Positions 18,494 through 27,347 of a DNA stretch of 64,000 nucleotides are shown here, piece after piece. The stretch's first letter is position 1, and every line of letters begins with the position of its first letter. The notes under the pieces were generated by a model that saw only the letters and a program-made list of their open reading frames with translations, was not told the origin of the DNA and searched no databases. A program made the translations under genes and the position numbers. Source of the DNA: Sphingobium sp. (GTDB taxonomy: Bacteria > Pseudomonadota > Alphaproteobacteria > Sphingomonadales > Sphingomonadaceae); contig JAGIAA010000009.1 in assembly GCA_017745115.1 (NCBI GenBank), positions 9,528-73,527 of the forward strand, read 5' to 3'.

Positions 18494-19132
18494 TCAGCCG
18501 CCGCCGATGATATTGATGGAAAAGGCAATGACGCCGAGATTGAAGACGAACGCGGCGAAGCTGTGAAAGAGCGCGACCCGGCGGATTGCGGGGCTGGTGA
18601 TGGCGACATCGCTGGTCTGGAAGGTCATGCCGAGCGTGAAGGCGAAATAGGCGAAATCCCAGTAATCGGGTTCGGGACGCTCGGGATATTCGAGCCCGCC
18701 ATGATCGCTGCCCCGGCCGCCGTCGCGATAGAAGAGAAAGGCGTAATGGAAGGTGTAGATCAGGTTGGAGAAGATCCAGCCGAGCACCAGTGTCGCGATG
18801 ATGAGGATGAGCTGGGCCGTCGAGGGCGTCGCCTTCTGCCGCAGCTCCGTGGCGACGACCACCAGCATGACGGCCATCACGATGGCCGTCATTACCAGCA
18901 TCAGCGTCCGGTTCGCGTCGTTCTGCCGGGCGGAGCGGCGCATCGCCTCCGGGTTGTGTGCGAAGACGGAATGCAGCGTGCTCGCAAAGACAAGCGCGGC
19001 GACATCGAAGCCCGCCATGATGCCGCTCTGCAGGCCAATCCACTGGGCCAGCGGAACGATGCTGAGCAGCGCCAGCAGAAAGAGCGCATAACGCCAGGGC
19101 AGATGCCAGAACGGTGCGGATCGGGTCGCCAT
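18494..19132 (-). CDS. DUF1345 membrane protein
   Basis: The 212-residue protein has five to six membrane helices and the DUF1345 signature PDYWDFAYFAFTLGMTFQTSDVAI near residues 153-176. The family is widespread and uncharacterised. It is divergent from the aldo/keto reductase gene (about 140 bases apart) and lies upstream of the HAD-like gene on the same strand with about 140 bases between them. Confidence 0.85.
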   Translation of the reverse strand: MATRSAPFWHLPWRYALFLLALLSIVPLAQWIGLQSGIMAGFDVAALVFASTLHSVFAHNPEAMRRSARQNDANRTLMLVMTAIVMAVMLVVVATELRQKATPSTAQLILIIATLVLGWIFSNLIYTFHYAFLFYRDGGRGSDHGGLEYPERPEPDYWDFAYFAFTLGMTFQTSDVAITSPAIRRVALFHSFAAFVFNLGVIAFSINIIGGG

Positions 19133-19269
19133 CGGATTCTTGTTGGACCTTGTACGGCCCGTCGCGCAAGAGCCGCGCCTCGCTCCATTTCAAATTGCGA
19201 CCGGCTGGACGGGCGCGGCGCCTGCGTCGTAATGACCGGCATCGTTCCCCGCGAGTCCCGGAGACCCTC

Positions 19270-20313
19270 ATGCGCTACAACAAGCTCGGCCGTACTGGCC
19301 TGTTCGTCTCCGAGCTCTGCCTCGGCACCATGACCTTCGGTACGACGGAAGGGCGCTGGAAGCTGATGGGTCAGCTCGACCAGCCGACCGCCGATTCCGT
19401 GGTTAAAGCAGCCTTCGACGCCGGCATCAATTTCTACGACACGGCCAATGTCTATGCGGAAGGGTCGTCGGAAGAGCGGCTTGGGCAGGCCGTGCGCAAT
19501 CTTGGGCTACCACGCGAGCAGCTGGTCATCGCGACCAAGGTGTTGGGCCCAATGGGGCCGGACATCAATGGCCGCGGGCTTTCGCGCAAACACATCATGG
19601 ACCAGGTCAAGGCGAGCCTGAAGCGCCTCCAGATGGACTATATCGACCTCTACCAGGTCCATGGCTTCGATCCGACCACGCCGGTCGAGGAGACCGTCCG
19701 TGCGCTCGACGACCTCGTCCGCGACGGGCTCGTGCGCTATGCGGGCGTGTCCAACTGGGCCGCCTGGCAGATCACGAAGGCGCAAGGCATTTCCGCAGCA
19801 AACGGCCTCGCCCGCTTCGAAAGCCTCCAGGCTTATTACACCATCGCCGGACGCGACCTCGAGCGCGAACTGGTGCCGATGCTGCTCAGCGAGGGCGTCG
19901 GCCTCATGGTCTGGAGTCCGTTGGCGGGCGGGCTTCTGTCAGGCAAATATAATCGCGACGGCGACGGCGAAGGGCGCCGCGCCAATTTCGACTTCCCGCC
20001 GGTCAACAAGGATCGCGCCTTCGACATCATCGACGTGATGCGGCCGATGGCGGACGCACGCGGTGTCTCGGTGGCGCAGATCGCGATTGCCTGGCTGCTG
20101 CACCAGCGCGTCGTCTCCAGCGTGATCGTCGGCGTGCGCCGGCTCGACCAGCTGACCGACAATGTCGCCGCCTGCGCGGTCGATCTCACTGCCGAGGAAC
20201 TGGCTGCTCTCGACGTCGCGAGCAGGCTTCCGGCCGAATATCCCGGCTGGATGCTCGCCGTGCAGGGCGGCTATCGCGAGACGCCGGGCACCCAGCCCTC
20301 ACGCTGGTCCTAA
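19270..20313 (+). CDS. Aldo/keto reductase
   Basis: This is a 347-residue NADPH-dependent oxidoreductase with a TIM-barrel fold. The catalytic tetrad is visible: D57 and Y62 (FYDTANVYAEG), K90 (VIATKV) and H131 (YQVHGFD). Sequence style is that of the YghZ/potassium-channel-beta group, which reduces methylglyoxal and other aldehydes. The ATG at 19270 follows CGGAGA; an upstream reading from 19114 is antisense to the DUF1345 start and is rejected. Its stop overlaps the stop of the small convergent gene by four bases. Confidence 0.9.
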   Translation: MRYNKLGRTGLFVSELCLGTMTFGTTEGRWKLMGQLDQPTADSVVKAAFDAGINFYDTANVYAEGSSEERLGQAVRNLGLPREQLVIATKVLGPMGPDINGRGLSRKHIMDQVKASLKRLQMDYIDLYQVHGFDPTTPVEETVRALDDLVRDGLVRYAGVSNWAAWQITKAQGISAANGLARFESLQAYYTIAGRDLERELVPMLLSEGVGLMVWSPLAGGLLSGKYNRDGDGEGRRANFDFPPVNKDRAFDIIDVMRPMADARGVSVAQIAIAWLLHQRVVSSVIVGVRRLDQLTDNVAACAVDLTAEELAALDVASRLPAEYPGWMLAVQGGYRETPGTQPSRWS

Positions 20314-20564
20314 ACGACGGCTGCGGCCTCCGGCACGGCGCGGTCCATCTCCTCGTCGAGATGCGCGATCTTCTCCTCGGCCGCTTCAATGGCGTCCGGA
20401 GCGCCGGCCTCACCAATCGGCATTGACTCCGACGCTTTCGCGATCAACTCGCTGCTCGCCGCGAGCGCGGCTTGCGTGAGCTGGAGCGGCTGCATCCACA
20501 GGCGAAACAGCGCGTCGGAGAGATTCTGCTGCGCTTCGGCAAAGCTGTTCACGGTGTCGGTCAT
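20310..20564 (-). CDS. Small phasin-like hypothetical protein
   Basis: The 84-residue product is mostly amphipathic helix (NSFAEAQQNLSDALFRLWMQPLQLTQAALA) with an acidic Ala/Glu-rich tail. The length and helix pattern loosely recall phasins or other surface-coating helical proteins, but no signature is certain. I choose the ATG at 20564, with GGAG six bases upstream; ATGs at 20570 and earlier are also in frame. Base composition is normal for the genome. Confidence 0.55.
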   Translation of the reverse strand: MTDTVNSFAEAQQNLSDALFRLWMQPLQLTQAALAASSELIAKASESMPIGEAGAPDAIEAAEEKIAHLDEEMDRAVPEAAAVV

Positions 20565-20661
20565 AGTCATCTCCATCAAAGGAATGGCGACTCGCTCCTG
20601 ACTTGGTGGCCTCATTTAATGATCGCCTGATGACGGAGTCGCGGATCCGTCGGCGGACCGG

Positions 20662-21645
20662 TTATTTCTGGCGATCGAGGCCCATGACCCGCAGCAGCCA
20701 ATAGACCAGACCCGAAGCCGCGATGGCGAAGAAGGTCGCGATGATCGTGCCTTCGGGGTGGCCCGCAAAGGGAAGACCGCCGGTGTTCATCCCGAAGAAA
20801 CCGGTGACCATCGTCGCCGGAAGCAGCAGCGCCGTCAAGATCGACAGCACGTAGAGATTGCGGTTGGTGCGCTGGGCCGCCTGCAGATCCGCTTCTTCGC
20901 GAAGGAGGCGCAGCTGGCTCTGGAAGCTGAGCATCTCGCCGTCGATGGCGCCAAGCTGCTGCGAGAGCTTTTCGACGGTCGGCGCGAGCGCTTGGGGCAT
21001 GTCCTCGTCAAGCTCCATGCGCCGGAAGACGGAGCGCATGCCGTTGAGGAGCCGGTGAAACTGCACGATTCGACGCCGCAAATGAATGAGGCGGCGATGA
21101 TCGAAACCCCGGGCCTCATCCAGAAGATCATCTTCCAGCCGCTCGATGACGTCGCCCTGGCTGCGCGCGACGGCGCCGATATTTTCGATAATCGAGCTGA
21201 CGAGCAGGTCCAATGCATCGGTAGCATTGCGCACCATCCGTCCATCGCGTTCGATATGGCGCCGCACCAGATCGGCCGAGCGAACCGGATGGTGCCGCGC
21301 TGTGATGATGATCCGGTCGCCTAGAACGAGGCGCAGCACGCCGGTTCGCTCCGCGTCGTGCCGGTCGAAGTCCCGCTCGACGTCGTGGAAGACGCAACCG
21401 AGCCAGCCATCGCTGACCTGAGAGCGCTGATGCTGTTCGGGCCCGAGCAGCAGCCGGCGCATGTCCTCGGGCAGGTCTGTTGCCTTGTCGATCCAGCCCC
21501 GCGTCACTTCATCGGCGAGGCTCAGGTGCAGCCAGCGGAAATTGCCGTTCTCCGGCTCACAGCCGATCGTCCCGTCCGCGCAGAAATGCGGGCGTCCGTC
21601 TTCGAAATCGATCGCCCAGATCACGGATGGCTTAATGGTCGGCAT
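20662..21645 (-). CDS. CorA-family transporter, ZntB-like
   Basis: This 327-residue member of the CorA magnesium/zinc transporter superfamily has a large cytoplasmic domain (about residues 1-255, with long coiled helices) and two C-terminal membrane helices. The pore motif is GFFGMNTGGLPF between them. The arrangement and length match ZntB, a zinc transporter. I choose the ATG at 21645, with GGGGAG upstream; another at 21681 would add 12 residues. Ion specificity (zinc or magnesium) cannot be settled from sequence. Confidence 0.88.
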   Translation of the reverse strand: MPTIKPSVIWAIDFEDGRPHFCADGTIGCEPENGNFRWLHLSLADEVTRGWIDKATDLPEDMRRLLLGPEQHQRSQVSDGWLGCVFHDVERDFDRHDAERTGVLRLVLGDRIIITARHHPVRSADLVRRHIERDGRMVRNATDALDLLVSSIIENIGAVARSQGDVIERLEDDLLDEARGFDHRRLIHLRRRIVQFHRLLNGMRSVFRRMELDEDMPQALAPTVEKLSQQLGAIDGEMLSFQSQLRLLREEADLQAAQRTNRNLYVLSILTALLLPATMVTGFFGMNTGGLPFAGHPEGTIIATFFAIAASGLVYWLLRVMGLDRQK

Positions 21646-21790
21646 GCGCGCGCTCCCCGGATTCGCTCGCTGTGCGCTCATGGCATCCGACCGTCATTGC
21701 ATGATTCCGTGACGGTTCATTGACGGAGGCAAAAGCCGTACCCTTCGGAGACCTCCGGCATGCATTAGCCGGCCAGGCCCGGCCGCCGCG

Positions 21791-22126
21791 CTAGCGCGTG
21801 CTCCCCTTTTCCAGGTCGTGCTTGAGGCACGCGAGCATGCCCACCGCCCGCTCAGCATGAGGGCCGATCCAGCGCTCGTGGATGTCGTGGATCGGAAGCG
21901 GGTTGAGATGGTTCCAGCGTTCGCGGCCCCGGCGCACGGCTATCACCAGGTCGGCCTCTTCGAGCACCTTGAGATGCTGCATGACCGTGCAGCGGTCGAG
22001 ATCGGGGAAGTGGGCGCACAGCGTTCCAGTGGTGAGCGGCTGGTCGCGCAGATCGTCGAGCATCTGCCGTCGGACGGAAGACGAGAGCGCCTTGAAAACC
22101 CTGTCATGTGCGTCGCTGATTGACAT
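21791..22126 (-). CDS. ArsR-family winged-helix regulator
   Basis: This 111-residue ArsR-type repressor has a winged helix-turn-helix (FKALSSSVRRQMLDDL near the N-terminus, then TVMQHLKVLEEADLV as the recognition helix and RERWNHLNPLPI as the wing). No cysteine metal-binding pair is visible in the recognition helix, so metal sensing is unlikely. It is divergent from an SRPBCC gene, a frequent pairing for this ArsR type. The start codon lies inside a perfect palindrome, and no Shine-Dalgarno sequence is seen before it, so the mRNA may be leaderless and self-repressed. Confidence 0.88.
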   Translation of the reverse strand: MSISDAHDRVFKALSSSVRRQMLDDLRDQPLTTGTLCAHFPDLDRCTVMQHLKVLEEADLVIAVRRGRERWNHLNPLPIHDIHERWIGPHAERAVGMLACLKHDLEKGSTR

Positions 22127-22144
22127 GTTATATTTTTATAACAT
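22125..22144. promoter_or_regulatory. Perfect 8+8 palindrome, probable ArsR operator
   Basis: ATGTTATA, four T, then TATAACAT form a perfect inverted repeat that covers the arsR start codon (ATG at 22126-22124 on the minus strand) and lies about 77 bases upstream of the SRPBCC gene start. Position and symmetry fit autoregulation and shared control of the pair. Confidence 0.75.
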
Positions 22145-22220
22145 AATCAAGCGCGACTCAAGGCTCATTTCCAGTTGCCAAGCGCGCTCGAACTGGGTTT
22201 CGTTAGAGAGGAGTTTCCAA

Positions 22221-22691
22221 ATGGACCTCAAATTCACCGTGTCGATCCGGATCGCAAAGCCCGTCCACGAGGTGTTCGAGGCCGTCGCCGATCCCACCAA
22301 GCTCTCCGCCTATTTCACGACCGGCGGTGCAAAAGGGCGACTGGAGACCGGGGCGACGGTCATGTGGGACTTCCATGATTTTCCCGGCGCCTTTCCCGTC
22401 GAAGTGATCGAGGTCGTGCCGGACCAGAAGATCGTGCTGCGCTGGCCAGCCCATGAAGGTCAGGCAGAAGGCCGCGCCGACGAGCCCTATTACAATGACT
22501 GCGTCTTCACCTTCGAGCCGCTGGACGGCAACACGCGGACGCTCGTCTCGGTCAGCGAAGGCAGCTGGCGCGAAACGCCGGCGGGTCTCAAGGGCGCCTT
22601 CGGCAACTGCTTCGGATGGTCGCAGATGGTCTGCGCCCTAAAGGCCTGGCTCGAATATGGCATCAACCTGCGCGAGGGTGCCTTTAAATGA
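22221..22691 (+). CDS. SRPBCC/AHSA1-family protein
   Basis: The 156-residue product has the START-like fold of the Aha1-C/SRPBCC family: SIRIAKPVHEVFEAVADPTKLSAYFTTGGAKGRLETG at the N-terminus, a central WDFHDFPG and the C-terminal helix GWSQMVCALKAWLEYG. These proteins bind hydrophobic ligands. The ATG at 22221 is supported by GAGGAG upstream. It is paired divergently with the ArsR gene. Such pairs are common and are thought to respond to small molecules, but the ligand is not known. Confidence 0.88.
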   Translation: MDLKFTVSIRIAKPVHEVFEAVADPTKLSAYFTTGGAKGRLETGATVMWDFHDFPGAFPVEVIEVVPDQKIVLRWPAHEGQAEGRADEPYYNDCVFTFEPLDGNTRTLVSVSEGSWRETPAGLKGAFGNCFGWSQMVCALKAWLEYGINLREGAFK

Positions 22692-22698
22692 GCGGCGG

Positions 22699-23094
22699 TC
22701 AGGCCGGCTGGCGCCTGCGTGATGCGAGCCAGCCGCCAATGCCGCCGCCGACCAGCTTGAACACATGGCTCAGCAAATAGAGCGGCGAGAACAGTTGGGC
22801 GACATTCAGTGGCGGTGCGCCCGGTACCGACGTGGCTCCGAAGTTCATCACATTGTAGAAGACGACCGCTGCAGCGCCCATCAGCACGCCGTGAAGGACG
22901 AACCGATCCTTGAGCGGGCGCGCCACCCATATGCCGAACGGAATGAACACGACCAGCGTGGCCGGGGCGACGCCGAGGTTCACTGCTTCCTGGCCGCCGA
23001 TCAGGTAAAGCGGGGCAACGACGAGCATCAGGCCAAATTCAGCCGCGATGCCGATCAGCAGCACGCGCAGCCACCGGATAGATTGTCCCTGCAT
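22699..23094 (-). CDS. Small four-helix membrane protein
   Basis: The 131-residue product has about four membrane segments and few charged residues apart from the C-terminal RRRQPA. No family was recognised with confidence. The ATG at 23094 is preferred because GGAGG lies five bases before it; a reading from 23109 puts that sequence inside the gene. It is convergent with the SRPBCC gene, seven bases away. Confidence 0.65.
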   Translation of the reverse strand: MQGQSIRWLRVLLIGIAAEFGLMLVVAPLYLIGGQEAVNLGVAPATLVVFIPFGIWVARPLKDRFVLHGVLMGAAAVVFYNVMNFGATSVPGAPPLNVAQLFSPLYLLSHVFKLVGGGIGGWLASRRRQPA

Positions 23095-23226
23095 ATGGAC
23101 CTCCCCCATGTCCGATCCACTATGTCGGATTCGGCCGCGTGGGACAATCAGTGTCGCGTTCTACACCTAGTTCCCAAGCGGAACCTGGAGGCTGCTTCTG
23201 CGTTGAGAGCAGGAATGGAGGCCGTC

Positions 23227-23370
23227 ATGGATCAGGAAATCCACAAGTCGACCGACGACGCGCGTGCAGGCAGCACGCCGCATATCGTGCGCTATGTGCT
23301 GGGGATCTCGCTGTTCCTGGCCATCGGCGCGTTGACTCTCATCTGGGTCTCGGGCGCACTCTTTAAATAG
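23227..23370 (+). CDS. Small single-pass membrane protein
   Basis: A 47-residue product with a hydrophilic N-terminal half (MDQEIHKSTDDARAGSTPHI) and one membrane helix (about residues 24-45). GGAG lies six bases before the ATG, and the stop is three bases from the convergent argG stop. Similar short proteins occur in sphingomonads (recalled, unverified). Function unknown. Confidence 0.6.
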   Translation: MDQEIHKSTDDARAGSTPHIVRYVLGISLFLAIGALTLIWVSGALFK

Positions 23371-23373
23371 CCG

Positions 23374-24591
23374 TTAGCGGTCGCGGCGCCCAAGGAGACG
23401 CAGGCGCAGCGCGTTCAGCTTGATGAAGCCGGCTGCATCGCGCTGGTCGTAAGCGCCCTGATCGTCCTCGAACGTGACGACCTTCTCAGAATAGAGCGAG
23501 TAAGGCGATTTGCGTCCGGTCACGATCACGCTGCCCTTGTAGAGCTTGAGCCGGACGGTGCCGCTGACCTTCTCCTGGCTGTGGTCGATCGCCGCCTGCA
23601 GCATCTCGCGCTCTGGCGAGAACCAGAAGCCGTTATAGATCAGCTCGGCATAGCGGGGGGCCAGCTCGTCCTTCAGGTGCGCCGCGCCACGGTCGAGCGT
23701 GATCTGCTCGATGCCTCGATGCGCGAGATGGTAGATGGTGCCGCCCGGCGTCTCGTACATGCCGCGCGATTTCATGCCGACGAAACGATTCTCGACCAGG
23801 TCGAGCCGGCCAATGCCATGCTTGCGGCCCAGTTCGTTGAGCGCCGCAAACAAGGTGGCCGGGGACATCGCCTGGCCATTCAACGCGACACCGTCGCCAC
23901 GCTCGAAGTCGATTGTGATCGTCTCCGGCTCGTTCGGCGCGTCCTCGGGATTGACCGTGCGGGAATAGACATAGTCGGGCACTTCCTGCCACGGATCCTC
24001 GAGCACCTTGCCCTCGGACGAGGTGTGCAGGATGTTCGCGTCGGTCGAGAAGGGCGCCTCGCCGCGCTTGTCCTTGGCGATCGGGATCTGGTGCTTCTCG
24101 GCGAACTCGATGAGGCGCTCGCGCGAGGTCAGACCCCACTCCCGCCAGGGCGCAATCACCTTGATGTCCGGGTTCAGCGCATAATAGCCCAGCTCGAAGC
24201 GGACTTGATCATTGCCCTTGCCGGTTGCGCCATGGCTGACGGCGTCGGCGTTGACCATTTTCGCGATTTCGATCTGGCGCTTGGCGATCAGCGGGCGCGC
24301 GATGCTGGTACCGAGCAGGTACAGCCCCTCATAAAGCGCGTTCGAACGCATCATCGGGAAGATGTAATCGCGAACGAACTCTTCCCGCAGGTCGTCGATG
24401 AAGATGTGCTCGGGCTTCACGCCCGCCATCTCCGCCTTCTTGCGCGCGGGCTCGAGTTCCTCGCCCTGGCCGAGGTCGGCAGTGAAGGTCACCACCTCAC
24501 ACTGATATTCCTGCTGCAGCCATTTCAGGATCACGCTGGTGTCGAGGCCGCCGGAATAGGCGAGGACGACGCGATTGATCTTCTCGGACAT
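23374..24591 (-). CDS. argG: Argininosuccinate synthase
   Basis: ArgG condenses citrulline and aspartate with ATP hydrolysis, the penultimate step of arginine synthesis. The 405-residue protein begins [18 protein letters not shown] (the ATP pyrophosphatase P-loop) and contains [21 protein letters not shown] and the [20 protein letters not shown] segment typical of the family. I start at the ATG at 24591, with AGGATTG upstream. It is monocistronic, as usual in this group. Confidence 0.96.
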   Translation of the reverse strand: MSEKINRVVLAYSGGLDTSVILKWLQQEYQCEVVTFTADLGQGEELEPARKKAEMAGVKPEHIFIDDLREEFVRDYIFPMMRSNALYEGLYLLGTSIARPLIAKRQIEIAKMVNADAVSHGATGKGNDQVRFELGYYALNPDIKVIAPWREWGLTSRERLIEFAEKHQIPIAKDKRGEAPFSTDANILHTSSEGKVLEDPWQEVPDYVYSRTVNPEDAPNEPETITIDFERGDGVALNGQAMSPATLFAALNELGRKHGIGRLDLVENRFVGMKSRGMYETPGGTIYHLAHRGIEQITLDRGAAHLKDELAPRYAELIYNGFWFSPEREMLQAAIDHSQEKVSGTVRLKLYKGSVIVTGRKSPYSLYSEKVVTFEDDQGAYDQRDAAGFIKLNALRLRLLGRRDR

Positions 24592-24799
24592 GGGCAATCC
24601 TATGGCTCGAAATTGGGGAACGGCGCGCGCCTATCAGGGGTAGGCGGGAATCGCAACCGGCGCGCACGACTGAGGCCATGATGCCACAGGCGCAGGATTG
24701 AAGCATCGCACAATGGGCACGGATCAACGCCAGAGGGCAACCTTCTCGTTGCCCCGCGCATTGGCTGCAATGGTCGACGCATAATAAGGAGTGACCCAA

Positions 24800-25432
24800 A
24801 TGCGTGCTATTTCAAAAGTTTCCCTCGCGGCGGTTGTTGCTTTTGCAGCCATGCCTGCCCTCGCTCAGGACGAGCCTGCGCCCTTCACGGGCCCGCGCGT
24901 CGAGGTCATTGGCGGCTATGACAATGTTCAACCGGGCAACGACAATTCCGACAAGGCCGCGGAAGGGTTCACCTACGGCGTGGGCCTGGGTTACGATTTC
25001 CAGATGGGCGGTGCCGTGCTCGGACTTGAAGCCGAACTGGCAGATTCCACAGGCAAGCTTACTGGCCGCGACATCGACATCGCCGGTGACAGCCTGCGCC
25101 TGGAGTCGGATCGCGACATCTACGTCGGCGGACGCGTCGGCTTTGCCGTAGGGCCGAGCACGCTCCTGTATGTGAAAGGCGGCTACACCAATTTCCGCGT
25201 GCAAAGCCGTTATGAGAACACGAGCGGCACGGTGTTCGACCAGGGCGTGACGCTCGACGGCTGGCGCGCCGGCATCGGCCTTGAACATAGGCTTTCGCTG
25301 CTGGGCCCGAGCGGCTTCATCAAGGCCGAGTATCGCTATTCCCACTACGGCAATATCAATCTCGACAATGTGAACGCCGACATCGATGTCGATCGCCATC
25401 AGGCTGTCGTCGGCGTCGGCTTCCGGTTCTAA
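24800..25432 (+). CDS. Outer-membrane beta-barrel protein, paralogue A
   Basis: This 210-residue exported protein has a signal peptide (MRAISKVSLAAVVAFAAMPALA, cleaved near residue 22), then alternating strands ending VVGVGFRF, the C-terminal outer-membrane signal. AAGGAG precedes the ATG at 24800 by eight bases. The mature start (QDEPAPFTGPRVE) and the internal RDIYVGGR segment match those of the gene at 29218, so the two are paralogues. A 12-base-pair hairpin follows the gene. Confidence 0.88.
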   Translation: MRAISKVSLAAVVAFAAMPALAQDEPAPFTGPRVEVIGGYDNVQPGNDNSDKAAEGFTYGVGLGYDFQMGGAVLGLEAELADSTGKLTGRDIDIAGDSLRLESDRDIYVGGRVGFAVGPSTLLYVKGGYTNFRVQSRYENTSGTVFDQGVTLDGWRAGIGLEHRLSLLGPSGFIKAEYRYSHYGNINLDNVNADIDVDRHQAVVGVGFRF

Positions 25433-25445
25433 ACGAAAGCAGGCA

Positions 25446-25475
25446 GCGGGGCGTGTTTAGTGGAACACGCCCCGC
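25446..25475 (+). terminator. Strong hairpin after barrel gene A
   Basis: GCGGGGCGTGTT and AACACGCCCCGC form a perfect 12-base-pair stem with a six-base loop, starting 13 bases after the stop codon. Only a poor T-run follows, so termination may be partial or the hairpin may stabilise the mRNA 3' end. Confidence 0.75.
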
Positions 25476-25644
25476 CGTTCGCATCGCCATATCGAGGGTG
25501 AGCGCAAATCCGCTCATCTCAAGCCGGTAACCGCCTTCGATCCGACCGGCCATACCCCAACAGGCGTCGCCGACATGAGCAATTGCACCATGCCAGGGCC
25601 CGAGAAAACCGCTATATACGAGCGGCATTCAGGGCGGAGCGGAC

Positions 25645-26061
25645 ATGGCGAAGATCAAGACCAAGGCGCATCAGCGCACGGTCGCCGACTATATGGCGAC
25701 GGTGACGCACCCCGTCCGACGGAGCGACGCCCAAGCGCTGATCCCGATCATGGAACGGATCAGCGGCGAAGAGGCGATCATGTGGGGCCCATCCATCATC
25801 GGCTTCGGCAGCTATCATTACAAATATGAGAGCGGGCACGAGGGCGACATGTGCCGCATCGGCTTTTCGCCGCGTTCCGGTAGTCTGGTCTTCTACCTGG
25901 CGCCGTACCGCCGTCACGAAGAGCTGCTCGCCAGGCTCGGCAAGCACAAGGGCGGCAAGGGCTGCCTCTATGTGAACAAGCTCGCCGACGTCGACATGGC
26001 TGTGCTCGAAGCCCTCATCGCCGACGCCTGGGATGCCATGCGAGAACGCTACCCGACCTAG
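25645..26061 (+). CDS. DUF1801 domain protein
   Basis: The 138-residue protein fits the DUF1801 (YdhG-like) fold: MWGPSIIGFGSYHYKYESG in the middle, IGFSPRSGSLVFYLAP after it and a C-terminal helical region. The family is widespread in bacteria and uncharacterised. The stop overlaps the convergent cfa stop by four bases. A ribosome site GGCGGAG lies upstream of the ATG. Confidence 0.85.
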   Translation: MAKIKTKAHQRTVADYMATVTHPVRRSDAQALIPIMERISGEEAIMWGPSIIGFGSYHYKYESGHEGDMCRIGFSPRSGSLVFYLAPYRRHEELLARLGKHKGGKGCLYVNKLADVDMAVLEALIADAWDAMRERYPT

Positions 26062-27293
26062 CCCATCGCCCGATAACGCGCTTCCGCTTCGGCCATATAG
26101 TCGCGCGTCAGCGGCAGCGTCATGCGGTCACGGGCATATTGGAGCTGGTAGATCGTCTGGCTTCCGAACCGGAAACCGGATGCCGCCGCTGCCAGATAGT
26201 AGCTCCACATACGATAGAACCGCTCGTCATAGAGCGCCACGATCTGCTCTTTCGCAGCGACCGTGCGGTCGTACCAATGACGTAGCGTGTGGTAATAATG
26301 GACGCGCAGGATCTCGATGTCGGTCGGGAGCAGCTTATTGGGCTCGCTTCCCTCCATGATCTCCGACAGCGCCGGCGCATAGCCGCCGGGGAAGATATAT
26401 TTGCGCGTAAAGGCGTCGGTCCACGCCGGCCCGTCGAGGCGGCCGATGGTGTGGAGCAGCATGACCCCGTCGGGCGCGAGCAGATTGTGACAGGTACGGA
26501 AGAAGGTCCGGTAATTGGGCACACCGACATGCTCGAACATGCCGACCGAGACGATGCGGTCGAATGTGCCCTGGACATCGCGATAGTCGACGAGCTCGAA
26601 CTTCACGCGATCGGCAACGCCGGCCTCCTGCGCACGCCGGCGAGCGACCTTGAGCTGCTCTTCGGAAAGCGTGACCCCGAGCACGTCAACATCGGCAACG
26701 CGATTGAGATAGAGCGCCATGCCCCCCCACCCGCAACCGATGTCGAGGACACGCTGGCCCGGCTTCAGAGCCAGCTTGGCGGCGATATGCGCCTTCTTGT
26801 CCAGCTGGGCCTGCTCGAGGCTCACCGTCTCGGGATCGGTGAAATAGGCGCAGCTATATTGCCGGTCCTTATCGAGGAAGAGATCGTAGAGCTTATCCGA
26901 CAGGTCGTAATGATGAGCGACATTGTCCTTGGATGTCGACCGCTTGTTCCGGCTGTCGCGCATCTGCTTGAAGCGACCCAGGATGCGCTGGAATGCGCTG
27001 GGCTGAACGAGCTGCTTGTCGCTTTCCATCGGCGAGTTGCCGGTGACCAGCATGATGAGGTCCCAGATGCTGCCCTGTTCCAGGACGATGCGGCCGTTCA
27101 TATAGCCTTCGCCGGCCCCGAGCTCCGGATCGGTCACGATCGCGCGGGCGATCGCCCCATCGGTCAGCCTGATGGTCACATCGGGAAAGCCGGGCGCTGG
27201 CGTGCCGACCGTCTCTACGACGCCATCGGCATAATTTATGGTCAGAGTACCTCGGCGAACCACGCTGCCGAGCAATCGCGTCAGAATCTTCAT
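26058..27293 (-). CDS. cfa: Cyclopropane-fatty-acyl-phospholipid synthase
   Basis: Cfa methylenates the double bond of membrane phospholipid acyl chains with SAM, giving cyclopropane fatty acids in stationary or stressed cells. The 411-residue protein has the N-terminal lipid-binding domain, then VAHHYDLSDKLYDLFLDKDRQYSCAYF, the SAM motif VLDIGCGWGGMALYL and GMFEHVGVPNYRTFF, all typical. It is downstream of the molybdopterin oxidoreductase gene on the same strand with a 54-base gap, so it may be co-transcribed with it. Confidence 0.94.
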   Translation of the reverse strand: MKILTRLLGSVVRRGTLTINYADGVVETVGTPAPGFPDVTIRLTDGAIARAIVTDPELGAGEGYMNGRIVLEQGSIWDLIMLVTGNSPMESDKQLVQPSAFQRILGRFKQMRDSRNKRSTSKDNVAHHYDLSDKLYDLFLDKDRQYSCAYFTDPETVSLEQAQLDKKAHIAAKLALKPGQRVLDIGCGWGGMALYLNRVADVDVLGVTLSEEQLKVARRRAQEAGVADRVKFELVDYRDVQGTFDRIVSVGMFEHVGVPNYRTFFRTCHNLLAPDGVMLLHTIGRLDGPAWTDAFTRKYIFPGGYAPALSEIMEGSEPNKLLPTDIEILRVHYYHTLRHWYDRTVAAKEQIVALYDERFYRMWSYYLAAAASGFRFGSQTIYQLQYARDRMTLPLTRDYMAEAEARYRAMG

Positions 27294-27347
27294 TGTGCTC
27301 TTCTATTTCGACTGACCGGCTGCGCAAGGGCAGCCGGCAACCCTAAC

